Below are positions 8,328 to 21,918 of a stretch of DNA of 64,000 bases, piece after piece; within the stretch, counting starts at the first letter, position 1, and each line of letters begins with the position of its first letter. The stretch is from Paracidovorax wautersii (GTDB lineage Bacteria; Pseudomonadota; Gammaproteobacteria; Burkholderiales; Burkholderiaceae_C), in contig NZ_FONX01000008.1 in the NCBI RefSeq assembly GCF_900113035.1, forward strand, positions 1-64,000, in the 5' to 3' direction. The notes beneath the pieces were generated by a model. The model worked only from the letters and a program-made list of their open reading frames with translations, was not told the origin of the DNA and made no database searches. Both the position numbers and the translations under genes were made by a program.

Positions 8328-9554
8328 TCAAGCCTGCCAGCGGCGCAGCACCAGGCTGGCATTGGTGCCGCCGAAGCCGAAGCTGTTGGACAGCACGGTG
8401 GTCAGCGCGGCGTCGCGCGACTCGCGCACCAGGGGCATGCCCTCGGCCGCCGGGTCCAGGTTCTCGATGTGGGCCGAGCCGGCGATGAAGCCTTCCTGCA
8501 GCATGTAGAGGCAGTAGATGGCTTCCTGCACGCCGGTCGCGCCCTGCGAGTGGCCGGTGAGCGACTTGGTGGACGAGAACGGCGGCACCGCGTCGCCGAA
8601 CACCTCGCGCAGCGCGCGCAGCTCGGGCAGGTCGCCCACCGGGGTGGAGGTGCCGTGCGTGTTCACGTAATCGATGGGGCCGCCACCGGCTTCGGCCACG
8701 GCCTGGCGCATGCAGGCGATGGCGCCGTCGCCCGAGGGAGCGACCATGTCCTCGCCATCCGACGAGAGGCCGAAGCCCACGATCTCGCCCAGAATGTTGG
8801 CGCCGCGCGCCTGGGCGTGCTCCAGGCTTTCCAGCACCAGCGCGCCGCCGCCACCTGCGATCACGAAGCCGTCGCGGTCCACGTCGTAGGGGCGCGAGGC
8901 CTTCTCGGGCGTGTCGTTGAACTTGGCGGACATGGCGCCCATGCCGTCGAACAGCGTGGCCAGGCCCCAGGAGAGCTCCTCGCCGCCGCCCGCGAACATC
9001 ACGTCCTGCAGGCCGAAGGCGATCTGCTGGGCCGCCATGCCCACGCAGTGCGCGGAAGTGCTGCAGGCCGAGGTGATCGAGAAGTTGATGCCCTTGATGG
9101 CGAAGGCCGTGGACAGGTTGGCCGACACGGTCGAGCCCATGCAGCGCGTGACCTGGTAGGGCCCGACGCGGCGGATGCCCTTGGAGCGCAGCGTGTCGGC
9201 CGCCTCGATCTGGTGGGCCGGCGAGCCGCCGCCCGAGCCCATGATGAGGCCGGTGCGCGGGTTCGAGACCTGTTCGGGCGCCAGGCCCGACTGGGCGATG
9301 GCGTCCTTCAGCGACAGATAGGCGTAGGCCGCCGCATCGCCCATGAAGCGGCGCAGCTTGCGGTCGATGAGCGCGTCCAGATCGATCTGGGGAATGCCCG
9401 CCACCTGGCTGCGCAGGCCGAGTTCCTTGAACTCGGGCATGGCGCGGATGCCGGACGTGCCCTGGCGCAGGGACTGGACCACGGCCTGCTGGTCATTGCC
9501 GATGCACGAGACGATGCCCGCACCCGTGATGACGACGCGCTTCTTGCTGGTCAT
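8328..9554 (-). CDS. fabB: 3-oxoacyl-ACP synthase I
   Basis: Condensing enzyme KAS I, elongating acyl-ACP with malonyl-ACP and needed for unsaturated fatty acids. The 408-residue protein carries the Cys-His-His triad: nucleophile Cys164 in TSACSTS, His300 in VNTHGTSTP and His335 in SLTGHS, with Lys330 before it. Its position directly after fabA, with ATGA overlap of fabA stop and fabB start (9551-9554), separates it from FabF and indicates translational coupling. The glycine-rich [12 protein letters not shown] ends the protein, as is usual. Confidence 0.96.
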   Translation of the reverse strand: MTSKKRVVITGAGIVSCIGNDQQAVVQSLRQGTSGIRAMPEFKELGLRSQVAGIPQIDLDALIDRKLRRFMGDAAAYAYLSLKDAIAQSGLAPEQVSNPRTGLIMGSGGGSPAHQIEAADTLRSKGIRRVGPYQVTRCMGSTVSANLSTAFAIKGINFSITSACSTSAHCVGMAAQQIAFGLQDVMFAGGGEELSWGLATLFDGMGAMSAKFNDTPEKASRPYDVDRDGFVIAGGGGALVLESLEHAQARGANILGEIVGFGLSSDGEDMVAPSGDGAIACMRQAVAEAGGGPIDYVNTHGTSTPVGDLPELRALREVFGDAVPPFSSTKSLTGHSQGATGVQEAIYCLYMLQEGFIAGSAHIENLDPAAEGMPLVRESRDAALTTVLSNSFGFGGTNASLVLRRWQA

Positions 9555-10093
9555 GCCGATGCTCCCGTTGCGGGTGCTCCGTCCTTCCCGCCTTCTTCGC
9601 GCTTGAACAGGCCCACACGGAGGTCGTTGGCCACGTAGATTTCCTGGCCGTCAGCCAGCAGGCGGGCATCGCCGATGGCCATGACCAGCTTGCGCTTGAT
9701 GACGCGCTTGATATCGATCTCGTAAGTGACCAGCTTCACATTGGGGCCGACTTCGCCCGTGAACTTGACCTCGCCCGCGCCCAGCGCGCGGCCGCGGCCG
9801 GGCAGTTGCAGCCAGGTCAGGTAGAAGCCGATGAGCTGCCACATGGCGTCCAGCCCCAGGCAGCCGGGCATGACCGGGTCGCCCTGGAAGTGGCAGTCGA
9901 AGAACCACAGGTCGGGCTTGACGTCGAGTTCGGCACGAATCTTTCCCAGCCCATGGGCGCCGCCGTCGGCATCGATGTGCGTGATGCGGTCGAACATCAG
10001 CATGGGCGGCAGCGGCAGGCGGCCGCTGTCGGGGGTGAACAGCCGGCCTTCACCCGAGGCGATCAGTTGTTCATAGGAAAAGGAATCAGCCAT
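9551..10093 (-). CDS. fabA: 3-hydroxydecanoyl-ACP dehydratase/isomerase
   Basis: Dehydrates 3-hydroxydecanoyl-ACP and isomerises trans-2 to cis-3-decenoyl-ACP, the branch point to unsaturated fatty acids. The 180-residue protein (E. coli 172) has the active-site His68 in [12 protein letters not shown] and Asp82 in GLDAMWQ. The start [10 protein letters not shown] at 10093 gives the family length; the frame is open for another 92 codons upstream but that part is not conserved. First gene of the fabA-fabB pair. No FabR/FadR-like operator could be recognised upstream. Confidence 0.96.
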   Translation of the reverse strand: MADSFSYEQLIASGEGRLFTPDSGRLPLPPMLMFDRITHIDADGGAHGLGKIRAELDVKPDLWFFDCHFQGDPVMPGCLGLDAMWQLIGFYLTWLQLPGRGRALGAGEVKFTGEVGPNVKLVTYEIDIKRVIKRKLVMAIGDARLLADGQEIYVANDLRVGLFKREEGGKDGAPATGASA

Positions 10094-10323
10094 TGTCAGT
10101 CGTGCTCCAGATCGGCGCCTTGCCGTCGCGGGGGGGAGTGGGTGGGAAAGAGGAACGGAAAGAGAAAAACGGAAACTATCAGAAACCGGTACGCACCGCA
10201 TTGTGCCGGTGCCACGGCCCACCATTATCCTGTGTCGCGGCCGGCGGATCGTTCGACAGGGCCAAGGGACTTTGCCTATCCTGCCCTGCCCGCATGACAT
10301 TTTTTTGCCAGCCCGGCAACGCA
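10094..10323. other. Intergenic region upstream of fabA
   Basis: Together with the following terminator and its flank, this is the ~313-base gap between fabA and ansB. It must hold the leftward fabA promoter, but no convincing -35/-10 pair or known operator could be assigned. A purine-rich stretch runs at about 10128-10190. No gene is visible. Confidence 0.5.
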
Positions 10324-10345
10324 AAAAGCTCCCGAAGGAGCTTTT
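10324..10345 (-). terminator. Terminator after ansB
   Basis: Hairpin AAAAGCTCC / GGAGCTTTT with a CGAA loop, about 60 bases beyond the ansB stop on the minus strand. The A/T arms supply a U run in either direction; only leftward transcription from ansB reaches it. Confidence 0.8.
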
Positions 10346-10406
10346 CCAGGGGTGCCGGGCACCCGGCACGCAGGCCGGCGGCCTGCGGATCGGTGCTTCC
10401 CAGCGA

Positions 10407-13307
<2,901 letters not shown>

Positions 13308-13308
<1 letters not shown>

Positions 13309-14228
13309 CAGGCGGCGGGCACGGCGCCTTCGGCCGCCGGAGACACCTTGAACCAGCGCACCGCGCCGCCCTTGGCATGCAGCACCACGAACTGCAGGCC
13401 GCCCAGCACGGCCTGCTCGCCCTTGTGGGGCGTGTGGCCCAGCTCGTGCGTGATCAGTCCGCCGATGGTGTCGAATTCCTCGTCCGGATCGCTGCTGTGC
13501 AGCGTCACGCCGAAGGCCTCGGCCACGCGCTCGACGGGGGTGTCGCCGCTCACGCGCCAGGTCTGGTCGGCCAGGCCGAAGATGTCGCCCTCGTCTTCGG
13601 GAATGTCGAACTCGTCCTCGATCTCGCCGACGATCTGCTCGAGCACGTCTTCGATGGTGACCAGGCCGGCCACGCGGCCGAATTCGTCGATCACCACCGC
13701 CATGTGGCTGCGCGTGCTGCGGAAGTCGCGCAGCAGGTCGTTCAGGCCCTTGCTCTCTGGCACGAACACCGCCGTGCGCAGCAGGGCGCGGATGTTCAGC
13801 TCGGGCGCGCGGCGCAGCTTGAGCAGGTCCTTGGCCAGCAGGATGCCGATGATGTTCTCGCGCTCGTCCTGATAGACCGGAAAGCGCGAGTGCGCGGTGT
13901 CGATCACCTGGTTGACCAGGGTTTCGAGCGGCGCGCCGATGTCGAGCAGGTCCATGCGCGTGGCGGGCACCATCACGTCGCTGGCGGTCATCTCGGCCAT
14001 GCGGATCACGCGTTCGAGCATGACGCGGGCGTCGGCGTTGATGACGTCGTTGGTTTCGGCCTCGGCCAGGGTGGCGATCAGTTCATCGGTCGAATCGGGG
14101 CCGGGATGGATGAATTCGACGAGCTTCTGCAGGAAGGTGCGCTTGTCTTCCTTGTCGGAAGGGCGTCCCGGGTAGGGGTCGGACACGGTCTCGGAGTGCA
14201 GGACGTGCGGTCGTTGGACAAGCTGCAA
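13308..14228 (-). CDS. corC: CorC/HlyC-type CBS-domain transporter-associated protein
   Basis: A 306-residue cytosolic protein with two CBS domains (about residues 70-200; VPATRMDLLDI and HMAVVIDEFGRVAGLVTIEDVLEQIVGEI-like core, here VIDEFGRVAGLVT) and a C-terminal CorC/HlyC domain (from ~220, WRVSGDTPVERVAEAF). The family is linked to Mg2+/Co2+ efflux, though the biochemical role is unsettled. It lacks the membrane DUF21 domain of the larger CNNM-like relatives. The true start may be slightly downstream (a GTG just before SDPYPGRPSDKEDKR), since the first ~15 residues are not conserved. Coupled to lnt. Confidence 0.9.
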
Positions 14229-14279
14229 GGATAGCGGATCACCCTGACGCTTCCTCGGCGCCCGCTCCCCGCCCGTGTT

Positions 14280-14969
14280 CTAGCCCGCCGAGCGGCCGCC
14301 CTGCAGGGCCGCGCGCAGCGCGCCCCACTGGCGCAGCTGCTTCTTGAAGCGGTAGTTCATCTCGCCGTAGTGGCGCGTCGCCCGCTCGGCCAGGCGGGTC
14401 TTCCAGCCGGGCGGATGCAGCTGCAGGTAGGCCTCGGATTCGGAGCCGTCGCGCCGCACGGTGGCGCCGGCATTGCGGGCGATGCGCAGCATGGCCGTGT
14501 TCTCCGAGAGCGCATGGATCAGCACCTCGTTCACGCCGGCCGTGCGCGCATGCATCACCGCGCGCTCGAAGAGGCTCGCGCCCAGGCGCCGGCCGCGCGC
14601 ATGCGGCAGCACCGAGACGCCGAATTCGGCACGCGCCTGGGGCGCCGGCCGGTGCATGAAGGCCAGATGCGCCGTGGCGATCAGCTGCAGGCGGCGGTTG
14701 AAGATGCCGAAGATCTCGTCGCGCACGAAGTCCAGCTGATCGACGTAGCGGCGCACCTGCTCGTCGCTCGCGGCATAGCCGAAGCGCAGGTAGCGGTCGG
14801 GCGGCAGCAGCTGCAGCAGGTGCTGGGCGATGCGCTCGCGGTGCTGCGGGCCCAGCGACCGGATCGGCACGGCCACGCCCGATGGCGCGGTGACGCCGGG
14901 GCGCGTGGTTCGCAGCAGGCTGCGGACACGGCGCCAGGTGACGCGAAGCAGATCGAAGGGGGTCGGCAT
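14280..14969 (-). CDS. GNAT-family N-acetyltransferase
   Basis: A 229-residue protein with a GNAT acetyl-CoA-binding domain over about residues 35-185. The pyrophosphate-binding loop is VLPHARGRRLGASLFERAV (motif A, R-x-x-G-x-G/A form), followed by NTAMLRIARNAGATV (motif B). The N-terminal ~30 residues are basic and amphipathic; the tail (190-229) is also basic. The substrate cannot be deduced. It lies 50 bp beyond the corC start and could lead the GNAT-corC-lnt run. Its promoter region contains a TAAAAT -10-like box only about 10 bases before the ATG, so the mRNA may be nearly leaderless. Confidence 0.85.
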   Translation of the reverse strand: MPTPFDLLRVTWRRVRSLLRTTRPGVTAPSGVAVPIRSLGPQHRERIAQHLLQLLPPDRYLRFGYAASDEQVRRYVDQLDFVRDEIFGIFNRRLQLIATAHLAFMHRPAPQARAEFGVSVLPHARGRRLGASLFERAVMHARTAGVNEVLIHALSENTAMLRIARNAGATVRRDGSESEAYLQLHPPGWKTRLAERATRHYGEMNYRFKKQLRQWGALRAALQGGRSAG

Positions 14970-15056
14970 GGTGGGCGTATTTTAGGGTTTTCCCTGATTT
15001 CCGGCGCGGGCTGTGCCGCAATGCCACAGCCGTCGCCCGCCCTAGCCACCATGCAT

Positions 15057-15114
15057 CTTTCAAGGCTCCAGCCCGCTGCTGGATTGCACATTCAGCTATT
15101 GAAAGCAGAGCAAA
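15057..15114 (+). repeat. Dispersed ATAGCA palindromic repeat, copy 5
   Basis: Intergenic degenerate copy between the GNAT gene and the Lrp-type gene: TTTCAAGGCTCCAGC (15058-15072), then CAGCTATTGAAAGCAGAGCA (15093-15112). Confidence 0.5.
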
Positions 15115-15201
15115 TCGTTGTGAAAGGTTGTCGCCCATGCGTCAGGCCGATGGCGCCGCCAGCCCACCCGCCCTCAGGAAAGCCGCGAAAAGGACGTCCA
15201 A

Positions 15202-15684
15202 CTACAGCGGCACGGCCGTGGTCGCCTTGACCCGGTCGAGCACGAAGCTGGTCTTGCAGTCCTGCACGCTGGGGTGCTTGAGCAGCGTGTCCATGATGAA
15301 GCGGCTGTAGTGCGCCATGTCGGCCACCACCACGCGCAGCAGATAGTCCATCTCGCCCGTCAGCGCGGCGCATTCGACCACCTCGGGCCAGGTCTGCACG
15401 CTGGCGCGGAACAGGTCCATGGGGTTGCGCTTGTGGCTCTCGGTGTGCTTTTCCAGCCGCACGTTGAGGTAGGCCGTGAGGCCCAGCCCCACCGCCTCGG
15501 GCTGCACCAGGGCCACGTAGCGGTCGATCACGCCCGCGTCTTCCAGGCGCTTGACGCGGCGCAGCACGGCGCTGGGCGACAGGCCCACCTGCTCGCCGAT
15601 GAGGTCGTAGGTTTCGCGGCCATTCGCCTGCAGGCAGCGCAGGATGGCGCGGTCGAGCCGGTCCAATGCGTGGGGAGCGTCCAT
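15202..15684 (-). CDS. Lrp/AsnC-family transcriptional regulator
   Basis: A 160-residue feast/famine regulator. Residues 7-65 form the AsnC helix-turn-helix (LDRLDRAILRCLQ ... GLSPSAVLRRVKRLEDAGVI). Residues 75-155 form the RAM/AsnC ligand domain (LTGEMDYLLRVVV and FIMDTLLKHPSVQDCKTSFVL). The start at 15684 gives the family length; longer frames upstream run through the divergent promoter region. It is divergent from the lipase gene. In related genomes, as I recall, an Lrp-type gene often sits beside hppD, so it may control the hppD-phhA pair 2.3 kb away; this is inference. Confidence 0.9.
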   Translation of the reverse strand: MDAPHALDRLDRAILRCLQANGRETYDLIGEQVGLSPSAVLRRVKRLEDAGVIDRYVALVQPEAVGLGLTAYLNVRLEKHTESHKRNPMDLFRASVQTWPEVVECAALTGEMDYLLRVVVADMAHYSRFIMDTLLKHPSVQDCKTSFVLDRVKATTAVPL

Positions 15685-15789
15685 GGCGCAGGATTCTACG
15701 AACGCGGGGGCCGCACGCACCGCCGCGCTCCGGCAGCCCTCGGGTTTGTCCCCAATGCGACTGGCCAGCCCCACGGGAAATAATGGGCT

Positions 15790-15821
15790 GCACAAAAAAG
15801 AACGACCGTTCTTTTTTGTGC
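15790..15821. promoter_or_regulatory. Perfect 15-bp inverted repeat in the lipase leader
   Basis: Arms GCACAAAAAAGAACG (15790-15804) and CGTTCTTTTTTGTGC (15807-15821) are perfect complements around a 2-base AC spacer, ending 26 bases before the lipase ATG and between two divergent genes. It could be an operator for the Lrp-type regulator or another factor, or a hairpin acting in the lipase leader transcript. The tiny loop argues for a DNA site or cruciform rather than an ordinary terminator. Confidence 0.6.
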
Positions 15822-15847
15822 CAATGACCAACAACGGAGACAACACC

Positions 15848-16819
15848 ATGCACGCAATCCTTCGCCGCTGCGGGCGGCTCGGAACCCTGGCGGCGGGCGC
15901 CGCGCTCGCAGCCACCCTGTCCCTGGCGGGCGCACCCGCCGCGCAGGCACAGCAGGCCGGCACCGGCTCGGGCTACACGCAGACGCGCTACCCCATCGTG
16001 CTGGTGCATGGCCTCTTCGGCTTCAAGTCGCTGGCGGGCGTGGACATGTTCTATGGCATTCCGCAGGCGCTGCAGCGCGACGGCGCCCGGGTCTTCGTGG
16101 CCGAGGTCTCGGCCGCCAACAGCACCGAGGTGCGCGGCGAGCAGCTGCTCGCGCAGGTCAAGGACATCCTGGCGATCACCGGCGCGGCCAAGGTCAACCT
16201 GATCGGCCATTCGCACGGCGGCCCCACCGCCCGCTACGTGGCCGGCGTGGCGCCGCAGTTGGTGGCCTCGGTCACCACGGTGGGCGGCGTCAACCGGGGC
16301 TCGCGCGTGGCCGATCTGGTGCGCGGCGCGCTGCCGCCCGGCTCGGTGCAGGAAACCGTCGCCAACGAGGCCGTCAAGGGCTTCGCGCAGTTCCTGGCGC
16401 TGCTGGCCGGCTCGCCCCGCGACCAGCCGCAGCAGCCCAAGGCGGCGCTGGATTCGCTCTCCACCGCCGGCGCGGCCGACTTCAACCGCCGCTTCCCGCA
16501 GGGCATCCCCGACGGCTGCGGCGACGGCGCCTCGGTGGTCAACGGCGTGCGCTACTACTCCTGGACCGGCACGCAGCCCCTGACCAACCCGCTGGACCCG
16601 AGCGACGGCCCGCTGCTGCTGCTCTCGCGCGTCTTCGGCGAGGCCAACGACGGCCTGGTCTCCGCCTGCTCCTCGCGGCTGGGCAAGCATCTGGGCGACT
16701 ACCGCCAGAACCACCTGGACGAGATCAACCAGTTCGTCGGCCTGCGCGACCTGTTCTCCATCGACCCGGTCACGCTCTACCGCCAGCAGGCCAACCGCCT
16801 GAAGACGCAAGGGCTCTGA
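15848..16819 (+). CDS. lipA: Secreted triacylglycerol lipase (family I)
   Basis: A 323-residue alpha/beta-hydrolase lipase, exported by the Sec system (signal peptide about residues 1-35, AAQA cleavage region). The oxyanion motif is VLVHGLFG (51-58). Nucleophile Ser122 sits in GHSHGG, the acid is probably the Asp in NDGLVS, and the His is in the QNHLDE segment near residue 300. It fits the Burkholderia/Pseudomonas family I lipases that need a foldase, and the foldase gene follows 4 bp later. The start at 15848 is preceded by CGGAGAC and places the signal peptide at the N terminus. Confidence 0.92.
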   Translation: MHAILRRCGRLGTLAAGAALAATLSLAGAPAAQAQQAGTGSGYTQTRYPIVLVHGLFGFKSLAGVDMFYGIPQALQRDGARVFVAEVSAANSTEVRGEQLLAQVKDILAITGAAKVNLIGHSHGGPTARYVAGVAPQLVASVTTVGGVNRGSRVADLVRGALPPGSVQETVANEAVKGFAQFLALLAGSPRDQPQQPKAALDSLSTAGAADFNRRFPQGIPDGCGDGASVVNGVRYYSWTGTQPLTNPLDPSDGPLLLLSRVFGEANDGLVSACSSRLGKHLGDYRQNHLDEINQFVGLRDLFSIDPVTLYRQQANRLKTQGL

Positions 16820-16823
16820 CGCC

Positions 16824-17816
16824 ATGGCCGCCCCGCGCACCCGCATGGCCCTGGCGCTGCTGGCAGCGCTCGTGCTGGGCGCGGGCGCCTGGCTGGCCAC
16901 CCGCTCCCCGGACGCGGGCGGCAGCGCCCCGGGAGCCGCAGCACCAGCGCCCTGGAGCACCGCCGCCGGTCAGCCCGTGGCGCGCGGCTCCGCCGATCCG
17001 TTCATGACGCCGCCCTCCGCAGGCCCGCAGGAAGGCCCCCTGGCCGATCCGCTGCTGCGCCCCGGCCTGCGCTACGCCATGGACGAGCTGCTCAACGCCG
17101 CCCTGCAGGCCGGCGACACCAGCGACCCGGCCGAGCTCAAGCGCCGCCTGCGGGCTCTGGTGGACCAGCACTTCGGCGCCGACGTGCGCGAACGCGCCCT
17201 GGCCCTCGCGCTGCGCTACGTGGACTACCGCACCGCACTCGCCCGCATCGAGCCGCCGGCGGACCTGTCCGACGCGAAGGCCGTGCGCGAAGCCATGCAG
17301 GCGCGCGACGGCGTCCGCCAGCAGTTCTTCGGTCGCGCCGAATACGACGCGCTCTTCGCCGACGAAGCCGCGCTCGACCGTCTCACCCTGGCGCGGCTGG
17401 ACATCGACGCCGACCGCAGCCTCACGCCCGAACAGCGCACCCAGGCCCTGCGCGCCGCCGAAGAGGCCCTGCCGCCGGCCCTGCGCGCCCAGCGCGAAGC
17501 CGCCACCGCGCAGCTGGGCGTGGCGCAGCAGACCGCCGCCCTCGATGCGCGCAACGCCGACGACGCCACCCGCTATGCCGAGCGCAGCGCCCGCTACGGC
17601 GAGGCCGCCGCCCAGGCGCTGGCCGCGCGCGACACGGAAGAACGCCAGTGGCAGCAGCGGCTGGACCAGTACCAGCAGGCCCGCGCCGCGAACGGCGACG
17701 GCCCGGCGCTGCAGCAGCTGCGCCAGCAGCTCTTCTCGCCCGAGGAACGGCTGCGCGTGGACGCCGCCCTGGCCCTGCGCGGCGCCGCCGGCGGCACCCG
17801 GCAGGGCGGCGGCTGA
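16824..17816 (+). CDS. lifO: Lipase-specific foldase (steric chaperone)
   Basis: Membrane-anchored periplasmic chaperone that folds the partner lipase. The 330-residue protein has one N-terminal anchor (about residues 8-25) and then an Ala/Pro-rich linker. A variant of the foldase signature appears as [10 protein letters not shown] (residues ~88-97; family R-x-x-F-D-Y-x-L-S-A, so Met and Glu replace Phe and Tyr). The rest is helix-rich with many Gln, Arg and Ala. Its position 4 bp after the lipase gene supports the assignment. The changed signature residues may reflect co-evolution with this lipase. Confidence 0.9.
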   Translation: MAAPRTRMALALLAALVLGAGAWLATRSPDAGGSAPGAAAPAPWSTAAGQPVARGSADPFMTPPSAGPQEGPLADPLLRPGLRYAMDELLNAALQAGDTSDPAELKRRLRALVDQHFGADVRERALALALRYVDYRTALARIEPPADLSDAKAVREAMQARDGVRQQFFGRAEYDALFADEAALDRLTLARLDIDADRSLTPEQRTQALRAAEEALPPALRAQREAATAQLGVAQQTAALDARNADDATRYAERSARYGEAAAQALAARDTEERQWQQRLDQYQQARAANGDGPALQQLRQQLFSPEERLRVDAALALRGAAGGTRQGGG

Positions 17817-17832
17817 ACGGGGCGCGCTCCGG

Positions 17833-17855
17833 CGCTCGGCGATAGCGCCGAGACG
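17833..17855 (+). terminator. Hairpin after the lipase-foldase operon
   Basis: Stem CTCGGCG / CGCCGAG with an ATAG loop (17835-17852), 19 bases after the foldase stop. No T run follows, so it may be a weak or Rho-assisted end. Confidence 0.4.
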
Positions 17856-17976
17856 CCAACCAACGCAGCATTCCTGCGCCATGCAGGAGATAAGGCAAGG
17901 CTTTCGCCAAAAACATCCACACCCTTGCGCCTACAGTGCGTTGACCGACATCAACACAACGTACGGAGACAAGCGC

Positions 17977-19113
<1,137 letters not shown>

Positions 19114-19199
19114 CCGGCCCCAAGGCCCCCCCGGCGCCATGCCCGCGAAGACGGGCGGGCGCCGGGAGCGGACGACACACCGCCCACAGGAGACAAGCC

Positions 19200-20045
19200 A
19201 TGGGAACCACCGGAGCCGCACCGGCCGTGTACGGCCAGTCCAGCCGTCCGCCGCGCGGGGACTACGCCCGCTGCCATACGGACTACACCTGCGCCCAGAA
19301 CTTCAGCGCCTACAGCGAGGCCGACCACGACACCTACCGGCGCCTCTACGCGCGCCAGTCGGCGCTGCTGCCCGGCTTGGCGAGCGATGTCTTCATCGCC
19401 GCCCTGCCCTCGCTGGGCGCGAAGGACCGCATTCCGCGCTTCGACGAGATCAACGAACGGCTCTGGCGCGCCACGCGCTGGGAGATAGTGGCCGTGCCCG
19501 GCCTGATCCCCGAAGTGCCGTTCTTCACGCTGCTGGCAAACCGCAAGTTCCCGGTGACGGACTGGATCCGCACGCCCGAGGAGTTCGACTACATCGTCGA
19601 GCCGGACCTCTTCCACGACCTGTTCGGCCATGTGCCGCTGCTCTTCGACCCGGTGTTCGCCGACTACGTGCAGCGCTACGGCCAGGGCGGCCTGAAGGCG
19701 CAGGCGCTGGGCGCGTGCGAGATGCTCTCGCGCCTGTACTGGTACACGATCGAGTTCGGCCTGATCCGCCAGCCGGAAGGCCTGCGGGCCTACGGCGCGG
19801 GCATCCTCAGCTCATCGGGCGAGCTGCCCTACAGCGTGCGCAGCCCCGTGCCGCAGCGCCTTCCGCTGCAGCTGGAGCGCACCATGCGCACCCGCTACCA
19901 GATCGACAGCTTCCAGCGGACCTATTTCGTGATCGACAGCTTCCAGCAGCTCTTCGACATGACGGCACCGGACTTCGCGCCGCTCTACCCGCAGCTGGCG
20001 GCCCTGCCCGAGATCGAGAGCGGCCTCGCGCTGCAGGCCGGCTAG
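19200..20045 (+). CDS. phhA: Phenylalanine-4-hydroxylase
   Basis: Tetrahydrobiopterin-dependent, iron-containing monooxygenase making tyrosine from phenylalanine. The 281-residue protein has the bacterial single-domain form without a regulatory ACT domain. Iron ligands are the two His in FHDLFGH and the Glu in WYTIEFGLI. YTCAQNFSAYSEADHDTYRRLY-like N-terminal motif (shown here in parts: NFSAYSEADHDTYRRLY) and PYSVRSP are family marks. A GGAGACA ribosome-binding site precedes 19200. Its place after hppD makes a phenylalanine-to-homogentisate module. Confidence 0.95.
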   Translation: MGTTGAAPAVYGQSSRPPRGDYARCHTDYTCAQNFSAYSEADHDTYRRLYARQSALLPGLASDVFIAALPSLGAKDRIPRFDEINERLWRATRWEIVAVPGLIPEVPFFTLLANRKFPVTDWIRTPEEFDYIVEPDLFHDLFGHVPLLFDPVFADYVQRYGQGGLKAQALGACEMLSRLYWYTIEFGLIRQPEGLRAYGAGILSSSGELPYSVRSPVPQRLPLQLERTMRTRYQIDSFQRTYFVIDSFQQLFDMTAPDFAPLYPQLAALPEIESGLALQAG

Positions 20046-20061
20046 CGGCGCGCCAGGTTCA

Positions 20062-20367
20062 TCACTCGGCCGGGCCCACCGGGCCTTTCTTGAGCGTCTG
20101 CATGAACGCCTTGAAGTGCGGGGCGAATTCCTCGAAGAGCACGTGGCTGCGGTTCTCCAGCATCACTTCGCTGAACAGCTTGAGCCCGACGGCCAGCGAG
20201 GTCGCGTCCGCCTCGCGCAGATCGCCGCGCCCGCGCAGGCGGTCCACGATGGCGAGGATGTCGTCATGGTTGCCCGCCTCGAAGCTCAGCGTGCGGGGCG
20301 TGGGCGGCGCACTGCCGTCCGGCAGGGCCAGGTGCTCGACGGTCACGCGATAACGGTGCTGCTTCAT
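20062..20367 (-). CDS. DUF3861-family protein
   Basis: A 101-residue cytosolic protein of unknown function. MKQHRYRVTVEHL at the start, FEAGNHDDIL in the middle and a helical C-terminal half (VMLENRSHVLFEEFAPHFKAFMQTLKK) match the DUF3861 family. The start at 20367 was chosen because this Met begins the family; a longer frame adds 26 residues. It is convergent with phhA (16 bp between stops) and downstream of the hydrolase gene on the same strand. No function can be given. Confidence 0.75.
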   Translation of the reverse strand: MKQHRYRVTVEHLALPDGSAPPTPRTLSFEAGNHDDILAIVDRLRGRGDLREADATSLAVGLKLFSEVMLENRSHVLFEEFAPHFKAFMQTLKKGPVGPAE

Positions 20368-20481
20368 CTCTTCGATCTCTCCAGTCCGGTGGTCAGGGAA
20401 GATGCCCGGGCGCGGCATCGCCGCATCCCCAGGCTGTGGAGCCAATCTAGCAGCGATGCGGCAGCCCCGCCCGGCGGGCGC

Positions 20482-21411
<930 letters not shown>

Positions 21412-21762
21412 GCCTCATGCCCTTTCATTCAGGAAAAGCCCGCCGGCCGCCGCCCATCGGCACGCCGGCAGGCATCGCGGTGCCCGGGGCATTCTGACGC
21501 ATGCCGGTGCAGCCCTCCGGACGGCCCCGCCTGCACGCAGAGGCGCCGGCTGCCTTCGCTGCGTCGCAGCGGCGCCACGCGGCTTGCCGTGCCGCCGCGA
21601 CGTGATCTGGTTACAGCCGCTGCGCGCGGCGAGCGTCCGCTGACCGGCCCCTGCCCAGAGTTACCCGGTTACATCGGAGGTACATGCAGCGCTGCGCGAA
21701 GTGCGCAGAGGCCAGCCCCGGCGGTGCGCTGACAGGGATAACCCCAGGCAAAAACACAGACG
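21412..21762. other. Long intergenic region before the ribose operon
   Basis: About 350 bases between the divergent hydrolase gene and the rbs operator. It is G+C-rich with several short inverted G/C runs. It must contain the hydrolase promoter. No gene, tRNA or known repeat was recognised. Confidence 0.5.
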
Positions 21763-21797
21763 AAAACGTTTGCGCAAACGTTTTACACCGTTAATAT
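21763..21797 (+). promoter_or_regulatory. rbs operator (perfect 22-bp palindrome) with overlapping promoter
   Basis: Arms AAAACGTTTGC and GCAAACGTTTT form a perfect palindrome (21763-21784) of the LacI/GalR-family type with a central CpG. A TAATAT -10-like box follows at 21792-21797. A TTGCGC -35-like box inside the operator at 21770-21775 is 16 bp upstream. Repressor binding would block the -35 region. The likely ligand is the RbsR encoded within the operon. Confidence 0.85.
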
Positions 21798-21918
21798 CCG
21801 CGCCTCGATCCGCTGGACCGGCCTTTTTTGGCGCGTGCGCGCGCCCCGCCCGGCCTGCCCGGCAGACGGGTTTTTTCTTCCCCGTTCCCGCCCTCCTTCT
21901 TCCTATACCGGAGACAAC

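Noticed and set aside
15790-15821. Calling the lipase leader dyad a Rho-independent terminator
   Set aside because: It lies between divergent promoters with nothing transcribed into it from either side except the lipase leader, and the two-base loop is too small for an RNA hairpin without fraying.
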